A stretch of 44,169 nt of DNA from Pholiota molesta (taxonomy: Eukaryota > Basidiomycota > Agaricomycetes > Agaricales > Strophariaceae), in the NCBI GenBank assembly GCA_014925825.1, contig JACGCK010000311.1, positions 1 through 44,169 on the forward strand. Reading direction: 5' to 3'. The notes under the pieces were generated by a model. That model saw nothing but the letters and a program-made list of their open reading frames with translations, had not been told where the DNA came from and did no database searches. The position numbers and the translations under genes are program-made. Positions 31,301-41,898 of the stretch are shown in pieces. Every line of letters begins with the position of its first letter. Position 1 is the stretch's first letter.

Positions 31301-31326
31301 CAGGTTGGTTTACCAGGTTGGTTTAC
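31301..31326. repeat. Perfect 13-bp tandem duplication
   Basis: CAGGTTGGTTTAC occurs twice without a gap (31301-31313 and 31314-31326), 20 bases before the foldback element. Confidence 0.8.
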
Positions 31327-31345
31327 CCTTCATTAGGCTGGCTAT

Positions 31346-31550
31346 GTTATCTGCCCGGCTAACTCCGGGCAGATAACTTTGCGCTCGCTGAGTGATTTAA
31401 GCACCCATAACTCGCTTTCATCACTTCATATTTTGCGTATATACTATGTATGAGGTGCAGAATAAATCTGTCTGCTAGGAATTTACAGAGAGTCCGCATA
31501 AGGCGCGAAATTTGCATATGGCAGATAACTATGGCCAAATGTTATCTGCC
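31346..31550. mobile_element. Candidate foldback element with hairpin ends, about 205 bp
   Basis: The left end is a perfect inverted repeat: GTTATCTGCCCGG (31346-31358), 6-base loop, CCGGGCAGATAAC (31365-31377). The right end repeats the same core: GGCAGATAAC (31520-31529), 11-base spacer, GTTATCTGCC (31541-31550). So the GTTATCTGCC core occurs four times, twice in each direction. There is no open frame inside and no clear target duplication. It could be a small non-autonomous element or a pair of regulatory hairpins. Confidence 0.45.
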
Positions 31551-32060
31551 AATCACATGACGTGGCGCGTCTCATCTTCCCAAATTCCTGCCCGACCGTC
31601 GTCGCGATTTCGGAGGTTTGCACACGTGAAGACAAAAAAATACATGCAGAGATATATACTTAATATCTTTCACACAAAAAAAAATTGAACATCTGAGAGT
31701 GACTTTTACATGTGGAATCCGCTCTTTTGCTTTCAGGGCTTCACTTTTAGTGCTGTTCAGCACATCCAACTTGGTATCTCGAAGCGCGCATCGCGCGGAA
31801 TTTTTTTTGAACCGCCGGACGGATTTTTAAGGTCTCATAACAACCATTTCAGCTCATTTTACGGCTATTCAAGTAGTCCTGTGAGCTCTCTTTTTCTCCT
31901 TCTTTTCTTTCCTTTTTTGAATTCTTTTTTCTAGTTCTTTCTTTAAAACACCCAGCCTATTGAAGGGAGAACTCAGGTTAGCGATGGGTTCGCGATTCGT
32001 TCAGAGCAATGGGGCCTTCATGGGGCCGACTCTCGAGCAGCCGGATGCTCCGGCCCGCTT

Positions 32061-32070
32061 ATCACGTGAT
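32061..32070. promoter_or_regulatory. ATCACGTGAT palindrome upstream of DBP4
   Basis: This is a perfect 10-bp palindrome with a CACGTG core, 91 bases before the ATG at 32161. Confidence 0.45.
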
Positions 32071-32160
32071 TGCAATATCTGGTGGCCAAGTCCAAGTCCA
32101 ATCCTGTACACTTTTCTACCAGCATCTAGCTTTTTCGCACCGCTACGCTCTCCATTCGCC

Positions 32161-34972
32161 ATGGTAAAAGAGCCGGCTATACCTCTTGCAGGGCCTTCTC
32201 GGCATCAAAACGCCAAAAAAACGAAGAAGAATGCGAAGCCGGCCATCAGAACATCCAAACTGAAAAAGTTGACCGAAAAGCAGAAAATCGATGCTCTGGA
32301 GAAAGATGTTATGGATTTCGTCAGTATTCTAGCGAAAGTGCACTGTATATCTATGGAAGGCTGACAGTTTTTATAGGTACCCCCAGAAGACCTCAAACAG
32401 TTTGCCGACCTTCCATTATCTGAGGCAACGAAGAAAGGTTAGCAAGCTTTGAATTAGTCGATTGACAGAGGAAAACGACTAACTCTATTTCGCATCAGGA
32501 TTGAAGAAGGCTTTTTTCGTAGATATGACGGACATCCAGAAGACAAGTATTCACGTTTCGCTCAAGGGAAAGGATGTGCTAGGCGCCGCACGAACAGGGA
32601 GCGGAAAAACTCTTGCGTTTCTCGTCCCGGTTCTGGAAATCCTGTATCGACGGCGGTGGAGTGCAGAGGATGGTTTGGGTGCTTTGATTGTGTCTCCTAC
32701 CCGCGAACTGGTGCGTAGCACTTCTTCGCTGACAAAATTCGTTCCAAGCTGACTTGATCTATGTTAGGCCGTTCAAATCTTCGAAGTGCTACGCTCCATA
32801 GGTGGCTACCACTCTTTTTCCGCCGGCCTTGTCATTGGAGGCAAGAACCTCAAAGATGAAAGTGATAGGCTTTCGCGGATGAACATTCTAGTTGCAACGC
32901 CAGGGAGGCTCTTGCAACATATGGACCAGACTATTGGTTTCGACGCTGGGAATCTACAAATGCTAGGTGCGCTGCTTGTTGTTCCCTACTGCATGTACAA
33001 TGCTCATGCCTTATTTAGTCCTCGACGAAGCTGACCGAATCCTCGACATGGGCTTCCAGAAAACGCTCACCGCCCTCCTCGGCCACCTCCCCAAATCCCG
33101 CCAAACCCTCCTCTTCTCCGCCACCCAGACCGAATCCGTCGCCGACCTCGCCCGCCTCTCGCTCACCAACCCCGTCCAAATCGGCACCAAGGGCAGCGAG
33201 GCCGCCGCCCCGATGCCCGCGAACCTCGAGCAGCACTACCTCGTCGTCGCGCTCGACAAGAAGCTCGACGTCCTCTGGAGCTTCATCAAGACGCACCTGC
33301 AGACGAAGATCATCGTGTTCCTCTCGAGCTGCAAGCAGGTGCGCTTCGTGTTCGAGACGTTCTGCAAGATGCACCCGGGCATGCCGCTGCTGAACCTGCA
33401 CGGGAAGCAGAAGCAGATGGCGCGGCTGGCGATGTACCAAAGGTTCACGGCGATGGAGCATGCGGTGCTGTTTGCGACGGATATCGCGGCGCGCGGGCTG
33501 GATTTTCCCTCGATTGATTGGGTGGTGCAGCTGGATGCGCCGGAGGACGCAGAGACTTATATCCATCGTGTAGGGCGGACGGCGCGGTATGAAAGTAAGG
33601 GCAAGAGTCTGCTGTTCTTGGCACCCAGCGAAGAGGAGGGTATGCTCGCTGCACTCAAGAAGAAGAATGTGGAGGTTTCGAAAATCAAGAACCGGCCAAG
33701 CAAGACGCAGAACATCCAAAATCAGCTGCAGAATCTCGCATTCCAGGACCCGGAAATCAAATATCTCGGACAACGAGTATGTGCCCTTATTTTTCTGTGT
33801 TGCATTTTCACTAGCTCATCACGTTCCTAAAGGCATTTGTATCATACATTCGGTCCATTTATCTGCAGAAGGACAAATCTATATTCAACGTCGACGAGCT
33901 CCCTGTCGACCGCTTCGCAGAGTCCCTTGGTCTCCCCGGAACGCCCAAAATCAAATTTCTCAGCAAGGCCGCTGTGAAACAACGGAAAAATGCGTCTCGC
34001 GTTGTCGAGGCCGCGAAAGCTGAGGCTGAGGCTGGGAGTTCAAGTGAGGACTCGGAAGATGACGACGACGATGCTTCATCATCATCATCTGATGAGGAGG
34101 AGGAGACAGTCAAACCAACAAAACCAGCCAAAGTACGCTAGCATCAGATTCTCATTCTTGAACATCCGCTTAACATGTAATGATAGGGCGACGTCGTGCG
34201 CACAAAATACGACCGCATGTTCGAGCGCAAGAACCAGAACGTGCTCTCCGAACACTACTCCAAGCTCATCGAGCACGACCCGGCCACCCTCGGCGGCGAC
34301 GACGACGACGACTTCATCGTGCTCAAGCGCGCGGACCACGACCTCCCGCCGGACCTCCCCCCGCTCGACGCCAGCGACCTCTCCAAGCGCAAGCTCAAGC
34401 TCGGCCGCGCGAAGCAGACCATCCTCAAGAACGGCATCGGCACGAAGGTGGTGTTCGACGACGCGGGCAACCCGCATAGTCTGTACGAGATGGCGGACCC
34501 GGATGCATGGTACGCGGCGAAGGGCGGGCTGGAGGGCGCGAAGGAGGAGGGGGTGCTGTTTGCGCAGAAGGAGGGGTCGAAGATGCGCGTGGCGGATGTG
34601 GTGGATCGCGAGGAGGCGAAGGCGAAGAAGCAGGAGAAGAAGAGGAAGAGGAAGGAGAAGGAGAGAGAGGTATGTTCATGATTTGTTTCTCCTCTCTAGC
34701 TTCGGGTACATTGCTGACCGATTTTTCTGTGATAACAGAGAAATGAGCAACCCGTCGGCGCCGTGTTTGACGCACCATCTGATGATGATGGCTATGTTTC
34801 TCCTGAATTCGATCTTCCAGATCTACCATCGGACGACGAAGACATGGCACCGCCTCCCTCAAAACGCAACAAATTCGACTCGCACTCGAATAAGCGGACA
34901 ACAAAAGCATCATCAGATGCAGGTTTGGATGACGAGGAAGAGCTGGCGTTGCGTTTGCTTGGCAGAGGATAA
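32161..34972 (+). CDS. DBP4: DEAD-box ATP-dependent RNA helicase DBP4/HCA4 (DDX10), 8 exons
   Basis: Exons: 32161-32319, 32377-32437, 32499-32710, 32768-32966, 33019-33776, 33833-34132, 34187-34669, 34739-34972; 801 residues. After a basic N-terminus the helicase motifs run in order: Q motif with MTDIQKTSI, motif I ARTGSGKT, Ia SPTREL, GG in VIGGKN, TPGR, motif [14 protein letters not shown], motif III FSATQT, motif [11 protein letters not shown], motif [11 protein letters not shown] and motif [11 protein letters not shown]. The DBP4-type extension follows ([19 protein letters not shown]). It continues with acidic Ser/Asp tracts, a basic coiled region and an acidic end ([16 protein letters not shown]). 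Dbp4 acts in the nucleolus on the U14 snoRNP in early 18S rRNA processing. RPF2 in the same window serves the other subunit. Confidence 0.93.
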
Positions 34973-35957
34973 TGCACTGCCATCTGGAAGGGTAACCCTA
35001 TGAACATACTATTCCCTCTAGATTATTTGCTATCATGGATGGTTGCTTCTTTTCTCGTAATGGCCTTCGTTTGAGTAATTTCTGGAGGTATGATCTCAGA
35101 AGCTATTGGAGAGGGTTCTACTGGGTTCTACTTGAAAGAGGTTGCCAGTTGAGTAGGCTCCAATAGCCTCTCAACTCCGCAGTGAACTAGTTAAGTACTT
35201 TGAATACAGTCTATTTTTAGGCTGGCAGCTTAGCGCCGGTGATCTAGGACCTGCAAATACTTCGAATTCCACGCAACTTCGACTCACAGGACACAAAGTT
35301 ACATCCTTTATTCATAATAAGCTACAAAATCCTTATTATCTACCATACAGGCTCGCACGACCAGCGTGCTTTGTAAACAGTAGTCTAGAATGCGATCTCG
35401 AAGCCCGCCAGAGAATGACTTTCCAATCCCCAGCATGCATCCGAACTAAAGTGTGCACAAACCTTTGTCATTTGTCAATCAAAGATTTTTATTCGCCTCA
35501 ATTAGTGGCAACATTCTTTGTGTACTATTTATCTAAACGGATTTAAACAAGGAGTATGAATGCACGCAGATGCACGCTGATATACATATGAGGTAAACTT
35601 TTTTTGCTGTCGGCCTTAGTCGTTCCTTGCCCGCGAATTCCTATGTTATACCTTCATTAATCCTCAGGCTATAAATTGATGCTTCTCGGTTCCCAAAACT
35701 CAAAAGCCTATCAAAACCTTCCGGTCAATTTTTCCTCTTCGATGGCGTCCTTCATTCCTCACTTCCCCGACCTCCACTCCATAGACGTCGGTCGCCCTCG
35801 AATGTGGTTCATTGGACATCTGAGACATTCAACTAACTTCGACTCCTGCTTCTTGTCGAGAGCGCCGCTATAAATGAGCCTGGACGGCGTGCATACTTGG
35901 GGGTCTTGAAGCCATTTCCTTCCACGAATATCCCTTTCCTTTCCTCGGGCAGACGCT
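34973..35957. other. Intergenic region
   Basis: This holds the DBP4 3' flank and the upstream region of the small gene at 35958. A short ATG frame at about 35676-35873 has no supporting feature. Confidence 0.45.
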
Positions 35958-36340
35958 ATGTCGACCTATCCCTTTCGACATTCGACTTATTGGACTGGAG
36001 GGGACGCTGTCAACACCTCAGAACTACCGGTGAATATTCTTCCTGTCTGGATTCCCATGGCTTATTGCTAACATGAGCGCATCAGCCCATGGATAGTATG
36101 GAGGACATCCTTCAAGATATTTTCATGCGAGATAGGAACACCGTATATGTCGCTAAGCAAGGGAAATTCCACTCGTTTAGGAAGTTTGTGAGATCCTTTA
36201 GTGTAAGCGGAATGGTCCTATGTCTCTATTGATCTCATCGATATCGATATTCATCATGAATGCAGAATTGGAGGCGAACTCGCGTTAGCTCCACTAGCAG
36301 CTTTCTCTCCATGCCAAAACCCATACGCAAAGGGTTTTAG
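35958..36340 (+). CDS. Small unknown protein, 87 residues, three exons
   Basis: Exons: 35958-36029, 36086-36202, 36266-36340, all phase 0 with good GT-AG borders of 56 and 63 nt. The product starts MSTYPFRHSTYWTGGDA, has an acidic middle (PPMDSMEDILQDIFMRDRN), then a basic part (GKFHSFRKFVRSFSNWRRTR) and ends PKPIRKGF. There is no signal peptide and no Cys. I know no family. Three consistent joins and a compact structure favour a real gene, but it is short and could be a chance model. Confidence 0.42.
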
Positions 36341-36767
36341 TCCGACTACATATTTCTTGTGATTGGTGATATTTTGCCAACCCATTTTCGTCAATCTTTA
36401 TTCTTTATCTTATTTTCTTGCCAAGGCTTGGTGGAGGCTTGGACAATGGTTTTAAAACGGACGTCACTTGACGCCTGGCCTACCGGTATGAGATTATCTT
36501 GGACTGCTTTTACTTCAGATAGAATCTTAAACTCGGTGGTTTAGAGAGTTTATTCTATATTAATATGTGTACAGTATTCATTATAGCATGCCTTGAATCG
36601 GTACAATACAAGGAAAACACAGGGCTACAGTAAGAAAAGTACGTAAGGAATCAATAAGTGATATATGATATCGAAAAATCCTACGAATAAAGTAGGTCAT
36701 GAATATGAGGATGAAACATACATGGCATAGATAAAAAAAAATGGTCGACCAATAAATAAAATAGAGA
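36341..36767. other. Intergenic region between convergent genes
   Basis: AT-rich with no gene. This is the likely 3' flank of both neighbours. Confidence 0.5.
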
Positions 36768-39160
36768 TCAACAAGTCCTTGGCCTAGCCAGAGGCGGTAA
36801 GGACGGCCAGCTATATCCCGCAGTATTCCATTGTTGCACATTCCAGGAAACGAACGAATGCGTCGGATGATATTTTGGCGTTAATGACGTCGCACCGGTA
36901 GTAGGATGGCGGAAGATCCTGCACACCATATCCACAGTACGATCCATAAGGGAGAAATACTGGAGGGTAGGGCAGTGCGCCGCAAACGGCAACGCCATCC
37001 AATGGCTGTCAAGAAAGTACGGCGGGACCTCGTCCGTCAGATCGAAGTCCACATGGCGATTATGGCACGCCACTGACGCCGACGAGTGTGCGAAGTCGCT
37101 CTCGAACGCGAGCAGCGTGCTCGGCGTTGCATCCCAATACTCCGTGCGGAAGTTCCAGCAGAAGTGGCGCAGAGCTTTGAACCCCGCAAAGCACGCCGCG
37201 TATTCCCATGCCGCGTGCGGCCACGTCGCGAGCTTGTTCTGGTGCTGGTTGTGGTTCTGCCTTCGGACGAGCGTCAGCGCGACGAGCTCGGGGAACAGGC
37301 GCGCGATCTCTTCAAACGCTTCGAATTCGGCCTCCGCGAGCCCCTCAAGGACCAGCACCTCGAGCGGCGAACGTTGTACTGCTCGGAGCAGTGCGCGCAC
37401 CAAGGAGTCAGAGATGCCCCAGTCCATGTGTAGCTTGAGGTGTGTAAGAAATGTGCCTGATACCCTACTGATCGCGAAGAAGTTGAAGAGCTGCGCCAAA
37501 TCGGCTGTGTCGATGTTGTCTAGCGATAGCCGCTCGAGGCTGTCCAACCGGCAAAACATCCAAAACAGGCCATCGGGAGCGGGGTACGGACCAACGCCGA
37601 ATTGGACGATGGACAAGGTGCGGATGTTGGGGCAGAAGAGGATAGCATACCACTGACTGTGTGTTTCTGCGAAACTCGAGTCCATGAATATACGTAAATT
37701 GCTGATGCGCGAGCAGATGAAAGCGGGTTCGACGTGAACGACGGCAAGCTTGCGCCGCACCATACGCGAGACGTTGCAGAGATGGAGTTCGAGCGTGTGG
37801 AGGTGGGAGATCTCGCCGATTTTCCGGACGAGATCCAGGTTGATCTCAAGGTTGCAGAGTACAAGGGTCGAGAGATTTGTAGTGGCCTTGAGGACAGAGG
37901 AAAATACCTGGGTGACTGATTTGTAGAAGTCGATCCCCAGGGAGAATGGGTTGTTCTCGTGGGGATGTGCCCGCCGGCTTACCAACCATTCGTCTGATAA
38001 TACAAGTTTCTTGACGCGACGCCCGATATGAGACGAGGTCAAAATAAACTCAGCATTCTTCTCCAGCTCACGTCGTGAGTGATAAGCTAATGCCGGCAGA
38101 TCAACTGAGGAATATTCGACATTGAAAGAACTGATGTGAGCCGGAACATGGAGTTTCATAAACCAAATCTATAAGAAAAGAAGGTCAATTTGATGAAACG
38201 AGATAGAGGCAAAGGAAACCCACACGAAAGATATGTCTCTGTCCAATATCATTCAACCGATGACAAGTGTTCGATAACGCCTTTGCTTGGGCGGTGGACG
38301 CGAGATCAATGATATTGTCCAATACCTCAGATGGGAGGTCGGTGAGACGTATGACTTGAAATAGAGGTATAGGATTTTGCTTGAGTTCTCGTAGGACAGT
38401 CTCTATATAGGGTGGGTGAATGGAAGTCAACGACTGGGGTAAAATATCACCTACGCGTGCATTTTACAAGTTGGTTGTAGGGAGTCGATTCAGGTAAATG
38501 CCATTTGATCAAGAAACGATGCCAGCGTTCATGTCGAGTTTGCACTACACCCAGATTCCAGGGTTGGTGTCAATTTATATCTTCTGAAAAGAATGAGAGA
38601 GCTACCCAAAGGATTTAACTCGTGAGCTGTTTGCGTTTCTGTCTCCGTGCCGCCGAGGCTCAACAATCCATGAAGAAATTTGTTCCATTGGCTCTGTAAC
38701 TCGTAATATCTCTATGAGTATCGATACGTCAGTTGCTTCGAGTTCAATCGTATTACTTCGAAACATGCCTCGGGATGACGACCAGATAAATCGAGATATC
38801 CCTGTAAGACGACAATTAGTCGACTGGGCGAGAACCATGCCAGTGATGAATAAATTCTCTAACCTTGTGAAAGCCCTTGATAGAATCCAGCATTCGCAAC
38901 ACAAAATAGATAGTCGGACGACGTGCTACCTGCCGAATGTCAAGTGGTGAAGACTCAGGATTGATATCCACCGTTTCCCTATCTTCTGGACACTCTTGCC
39001 ATTCGCGGGCTTCCTCTTCCTCATACAGCGATAGAAATACGGTGCTGGAAAACGTGGCATCCCCGCCTGGATAGGAGTAGTGTTGCGATTTCACAAGGCG
39101 AGTTTCTTCGTCCAATGCCGTTACAAGTGTATGGCCCGAACTCTCTGTGGATGGCGGCAT
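36768..39160 (-). CDS. Large F-box protein, about 693 residues, 7 exons
   Basis: Minus-strand exons: 39160-38930, 38875-38864 (12 nt), 38801-38757, 38711-38606, 38544-38468, 38433-38224, 38168-36768. The N-terminus (MPPSTESSGHTLVTALDEET) is acidic to about residue 77. It is followed by GYLDLSGRHPEACFERYYEL and the HERWHRFLIKWHLPESTPYN segment, which precedes an F-box (IRLTDLPSEVLDNIIDLAS, then CHRLNDIGQRHIFR). The 467-codon last exon has spaced leucine patterns such as VLKATTNLSTLVLCNLEI and CRLDSLERLSLDNIDTADLA, as in LRR-like repeats of mushroom F-box proteins. The F-box exon itself has no ATG, so it needs the upstream exons; the joining intron (38434-38467) is only 34 nt. It would act as an SCF substrate adaptor; the target is unknown. 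The alternative is two separate genes. Confidence 0.65.
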
Positions 39161-40557
39161 TTTGTCGTATAGATTGATTCAAGGTATAGTGGGTATAGTG
39201 GTTGACCAAGTAGAAGCGTCAAAACGGGGTGGCGGACTTGTTATGGAAGGTTATAAGAGGAAATCGAGAAATTTTATGGAGAAGGTTAAAGCGGGTTCCT
39301 AGCCCCCGCCTTCCTGCTGCTACAGGAGGGAACGCCGAAGCCCAAGGGAGCTTAAGCGTTCGATAGGTTGCTGGGCTTCTGATTCAATCCTATCGATATC
39401 CAGAAAGGTGTCATCACGTCTTCGTTTGCCTTCAATATGATACGGTGGAACTGAACCATCCATATCAGCTTCTACAAGAACCTTGAGCTCAGGGCTTAGA
39501 ATGTGCCGCAAAGGCCATGGTAGTGACTCATGAAGAAAGGGTGCAAAATTTGGTTCCTTCCGCTTGCAGTTTGCCAAGTTGAAGGCGGGCCGGCATCGGC
39601 ATTGGCGGCTAACTTAATTGAGCGCTAGCGCCTAACAGTTAGGGGCGATCTGGGGCAATGTTTAAAGTTGCCTCTCCTGCCTCCACGATGTACGTACTAC
39701 TGGCAGTGACTAAACAATCGTTATGATGTATGGTGCTCCCGGCGTAGTCACAGCTACTTTTGTGCAGTGGCCAATCTCGGCGGCGGAAATTTTTGAAAAA
39801 ATTTGCATCATTTTCGTGCTTATAGTCGACTTTCTGACCCCCCGCTTGGGTGAATATTCGCTTTCCGAGGTTATTATGAGGTGCTATGGGCTTTTATTGG
39901 GTCAAGAGTACTGGTCGGACCTTGAATCATACGTCCATATATAGAAGGTACCTACCATATATAGTAATGTGGCCAATTTCGGCCATGCTGGAATCTATAA
40001 CTCCGTCAGTTTTGCTCCAAATAGAAAATCCTTTGGAGGATCGATTCAGATTGAAGAAATAAGCATTTTCTCCAAAGGAATAAGAAAAAGGGGATTTCTT
40101 CGGCCCGCTATATCATTTGCACAAAAGTAGCGGTGACTAGGCCGGGAGCACCATAAGTGATCTGCCCGGGACTACAACATTTCTCGGAATTAATCTGTTC
40201 GGCGACGTACTATCCTAAATCTGCGAAAGAAAAAAGTCTGCTAATGCATAGCAGATAAATGAACAATTGGTGTAATTTTTCTATCCAGGACCTATGTTCA
40301 TCTAGTATGAACATTAGCAAATGTGGACAGTTTACATATGTTCTGGGAAACCGAATGATGGTTTCTTCAACTGAGCCCGGGCCGTTCATAGACCACAGAA
40401 GTGATGTCACGAGTACCCAACATGATATCGGGTATGTCTGTCATACTAATGAAACTCATCACCCCACTTTCTTTGCGTCGTAATCGTCTTATCCACATAC
40501 ATTCACTAGTTCACTGATTTCCATCAACTTCTAAAGCTATAGATCTGTGTTTTCCCA
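39161..40557. other. Intergenic region with a MITE
   Basis: A minus-strand open stretch at 39577-39320 (KRKEPNFAPFLHESLPWPLR and on) has no ATG and no acceptor-linked upstream exon; it may be a gene fragment. A GCGCTAGCGC palindrome is at 39622-39631. The MITE occupies 39731-40153. The rest is the promoter of the oxidoreductase. Confidence 0.5.
39731..40153. mobile_element. MITE, Tc1/mariner-type, 423 bp
   Basis: The terminal inverted repeats are 36 bp (39731-39766 and 40118-40153) with two mismatches; the outer end is TGGTGCTCCCGGC. Both ends are directly flanked by TA (39729-39730 and 40154-40155), the target duplication of the Tc1/mariner superfamily. There is no transposase frame inside, so it is non-autonomous. 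Confidence 0.8.
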
Positions 40558-41898
40558 ATGGCAGCGCGCGAAATCGTGATAATTGGCGGTGGCATTATCG
40601 GATGCACAACAGCCTACTACCTAAGCCGGCACCCCTCATTCACATCTTCCCAAAACACCAAAATCACACTAATCGAAGCGTCCAAACACGGACCCGCACA
40701 GGGCGCGTCAGGCAAAGCAGGCGGCCTGGTCGCGCGGTGGGCGTACCCGAAGGAAATAGTGGATCTCTCGTTCGACGAGCACGTCAAGCTCGCGGAGGAG
40801 CACAACGGCAAGGACAGGTGGGGCTGGCGGTATGTCGGGTGCGGCAGTTGGGAAGGAACAGGAGAGCTGATTGACACCGCCGAAGACGACCCCAAAAACG
40901 CGGCTCCGGGCGCTAATAAGAGTCTGGAGAAGACACTCGGGCTTCCTGGCGGCCAAAAGCCCCTCCAATCGCACAGGACGAAGAGGAGAACAGGTCTGCC
41001 CGAGGACCTCAATTGGGTCAAGGAGGAGCTCACCGATTCTTATACGCCCATGGCAAAACACGGCTCCACTGCCCAAGTCCACCCCTACCTATTCACAACG
41101 AGCATGTTTCAAATGGCAAAGGACAACGGCGTCGCCTATATTCACGGCAAGGTCACCTCGATCCTGCAGCGAAACGGCACTGTCACAGGAATAGAATACC
41201 TCAACCCCGCAACCAACACGAACGAGAGGATATCCGCAACACAAGTCGTGCTCGCGGCAGGCGCCTGGTCGCCCAGGATCATCCCCTCGCTCCCTGTCTC
41301 AGCCACCCGCGCACACAGCATCACCATCCGCCCGCCGCGGGCGTCGCCCTCGCGCCGTACGTGCTCTTCACCGAAATCCGCGACCCGCTCGTGCCGTCCG
41401 CAGGGGCCTCCCCGGAGATATACGCGCGCCCGGACAACGAGGTGTACGCGTGCGGCACGGGCGACGACGAGCCGCTCCCGCCGACTGTCGACGAGGTCGT
41501 GGTCGACCTCACGGCGTGTGAGCGGATCTATGCAGAGGTCGCGAGCATCTCGCAGCAGCTGCGCGAGGGGAGGGTCGAGAAGCGCCAGGCGTGTTATCTG
41601 CCGCTTGTCAGCACTGGCGGTGGGCCGATAGTCGGGGAGGCGAAGCAGATAGCGAAGGGGTTGTACATCGGAACTGGACATACCTGCTGGGTGAGTCGTC
41701 TGGTTATCTCCAAGCCCAAGGGCCATCTTTCTGACGTGATTCCTTTGTTCTTCTTGGGGGCGACTGTTTATCTTTGTTCCATAGGGCATCTCAAACGCTC
41801 CGGGTACTGCGAAAGCGTTAACAGAACTGATCATGGAGGGCAAGATCAAAAGCGCCAACCTCAAAAAGTTAGACCCGTTGATGGTTTGTTCTAGGTGA
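40558..41898 (+). CDS. FAD-dependent oxidoreductase (DAO family), one frameshift
   Basis: Exons: 40558-41690 and 41785-41898. The N-terminus has the Rossmann dinucleotide motif (IVIIGGGIIGCTTAYYLS), then the FAD-contacting ASGKAGGLVARWAYP, and the later QVVLAAGAWSPRIIPSLP strand. The C-terminal part has GHTCWGISNAPGTAKALTEL, the usual closing FAD motif. The family oxidises amino-group substrates (glycine, sarcosine, D-amino acids); the close fungal group includes Tda3-like proteins of unknown substrate. Between SITIR and GVALAPYVLFTEI the frame changes: one C is missing at about 41331-41333. With one base restored the CDS is 416 codons and all phases agree. No splice pair explains the change. 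The MITE lies just upstream. Confidence 0.82.

Larger units (their letters stand above)
30863..32160. other. Intergenic region with repeats
   Basis: 1.3 kb with a 13-bp tandem pair at 31301-31326, a foldback element at 31346-31550, a pyrimidine-rich stretch at about 31888-31945 and a CACGTG palindrome at 32061-32070. A minus-strand hydrophobic frame at 31246-31049 (no ATG) may be a remnant of a membrane-protein gene. Confidence 0.5.

Noticed and set aside
33015..33773. 252-codon minus-strand frame in DBP4
   Set aside because: It lies antisense to the DEAD-box helicase core, whose motifs are complete on the plus strand.
39320..39577. Minus-strand frame of about 85 codons
   Set aside because: It has no ATG, only TTG, and no upstream exon with a matching phase; at most a fragment.
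14970..41333. Programmed frameshifting as the cause of the three frame changes
   Set aside because: The sites lack a shared slippery heptamer, the genes are unrelated, and each needs the same simple repair of one missing C/G; a sequence error is simpler.
41142..41864. 240-codon minus-strand frame in the FAD oxidoreductase
   Set aside because: It is antisense to the FAD oxidoreductase coding sequence and carries no motif of its own.
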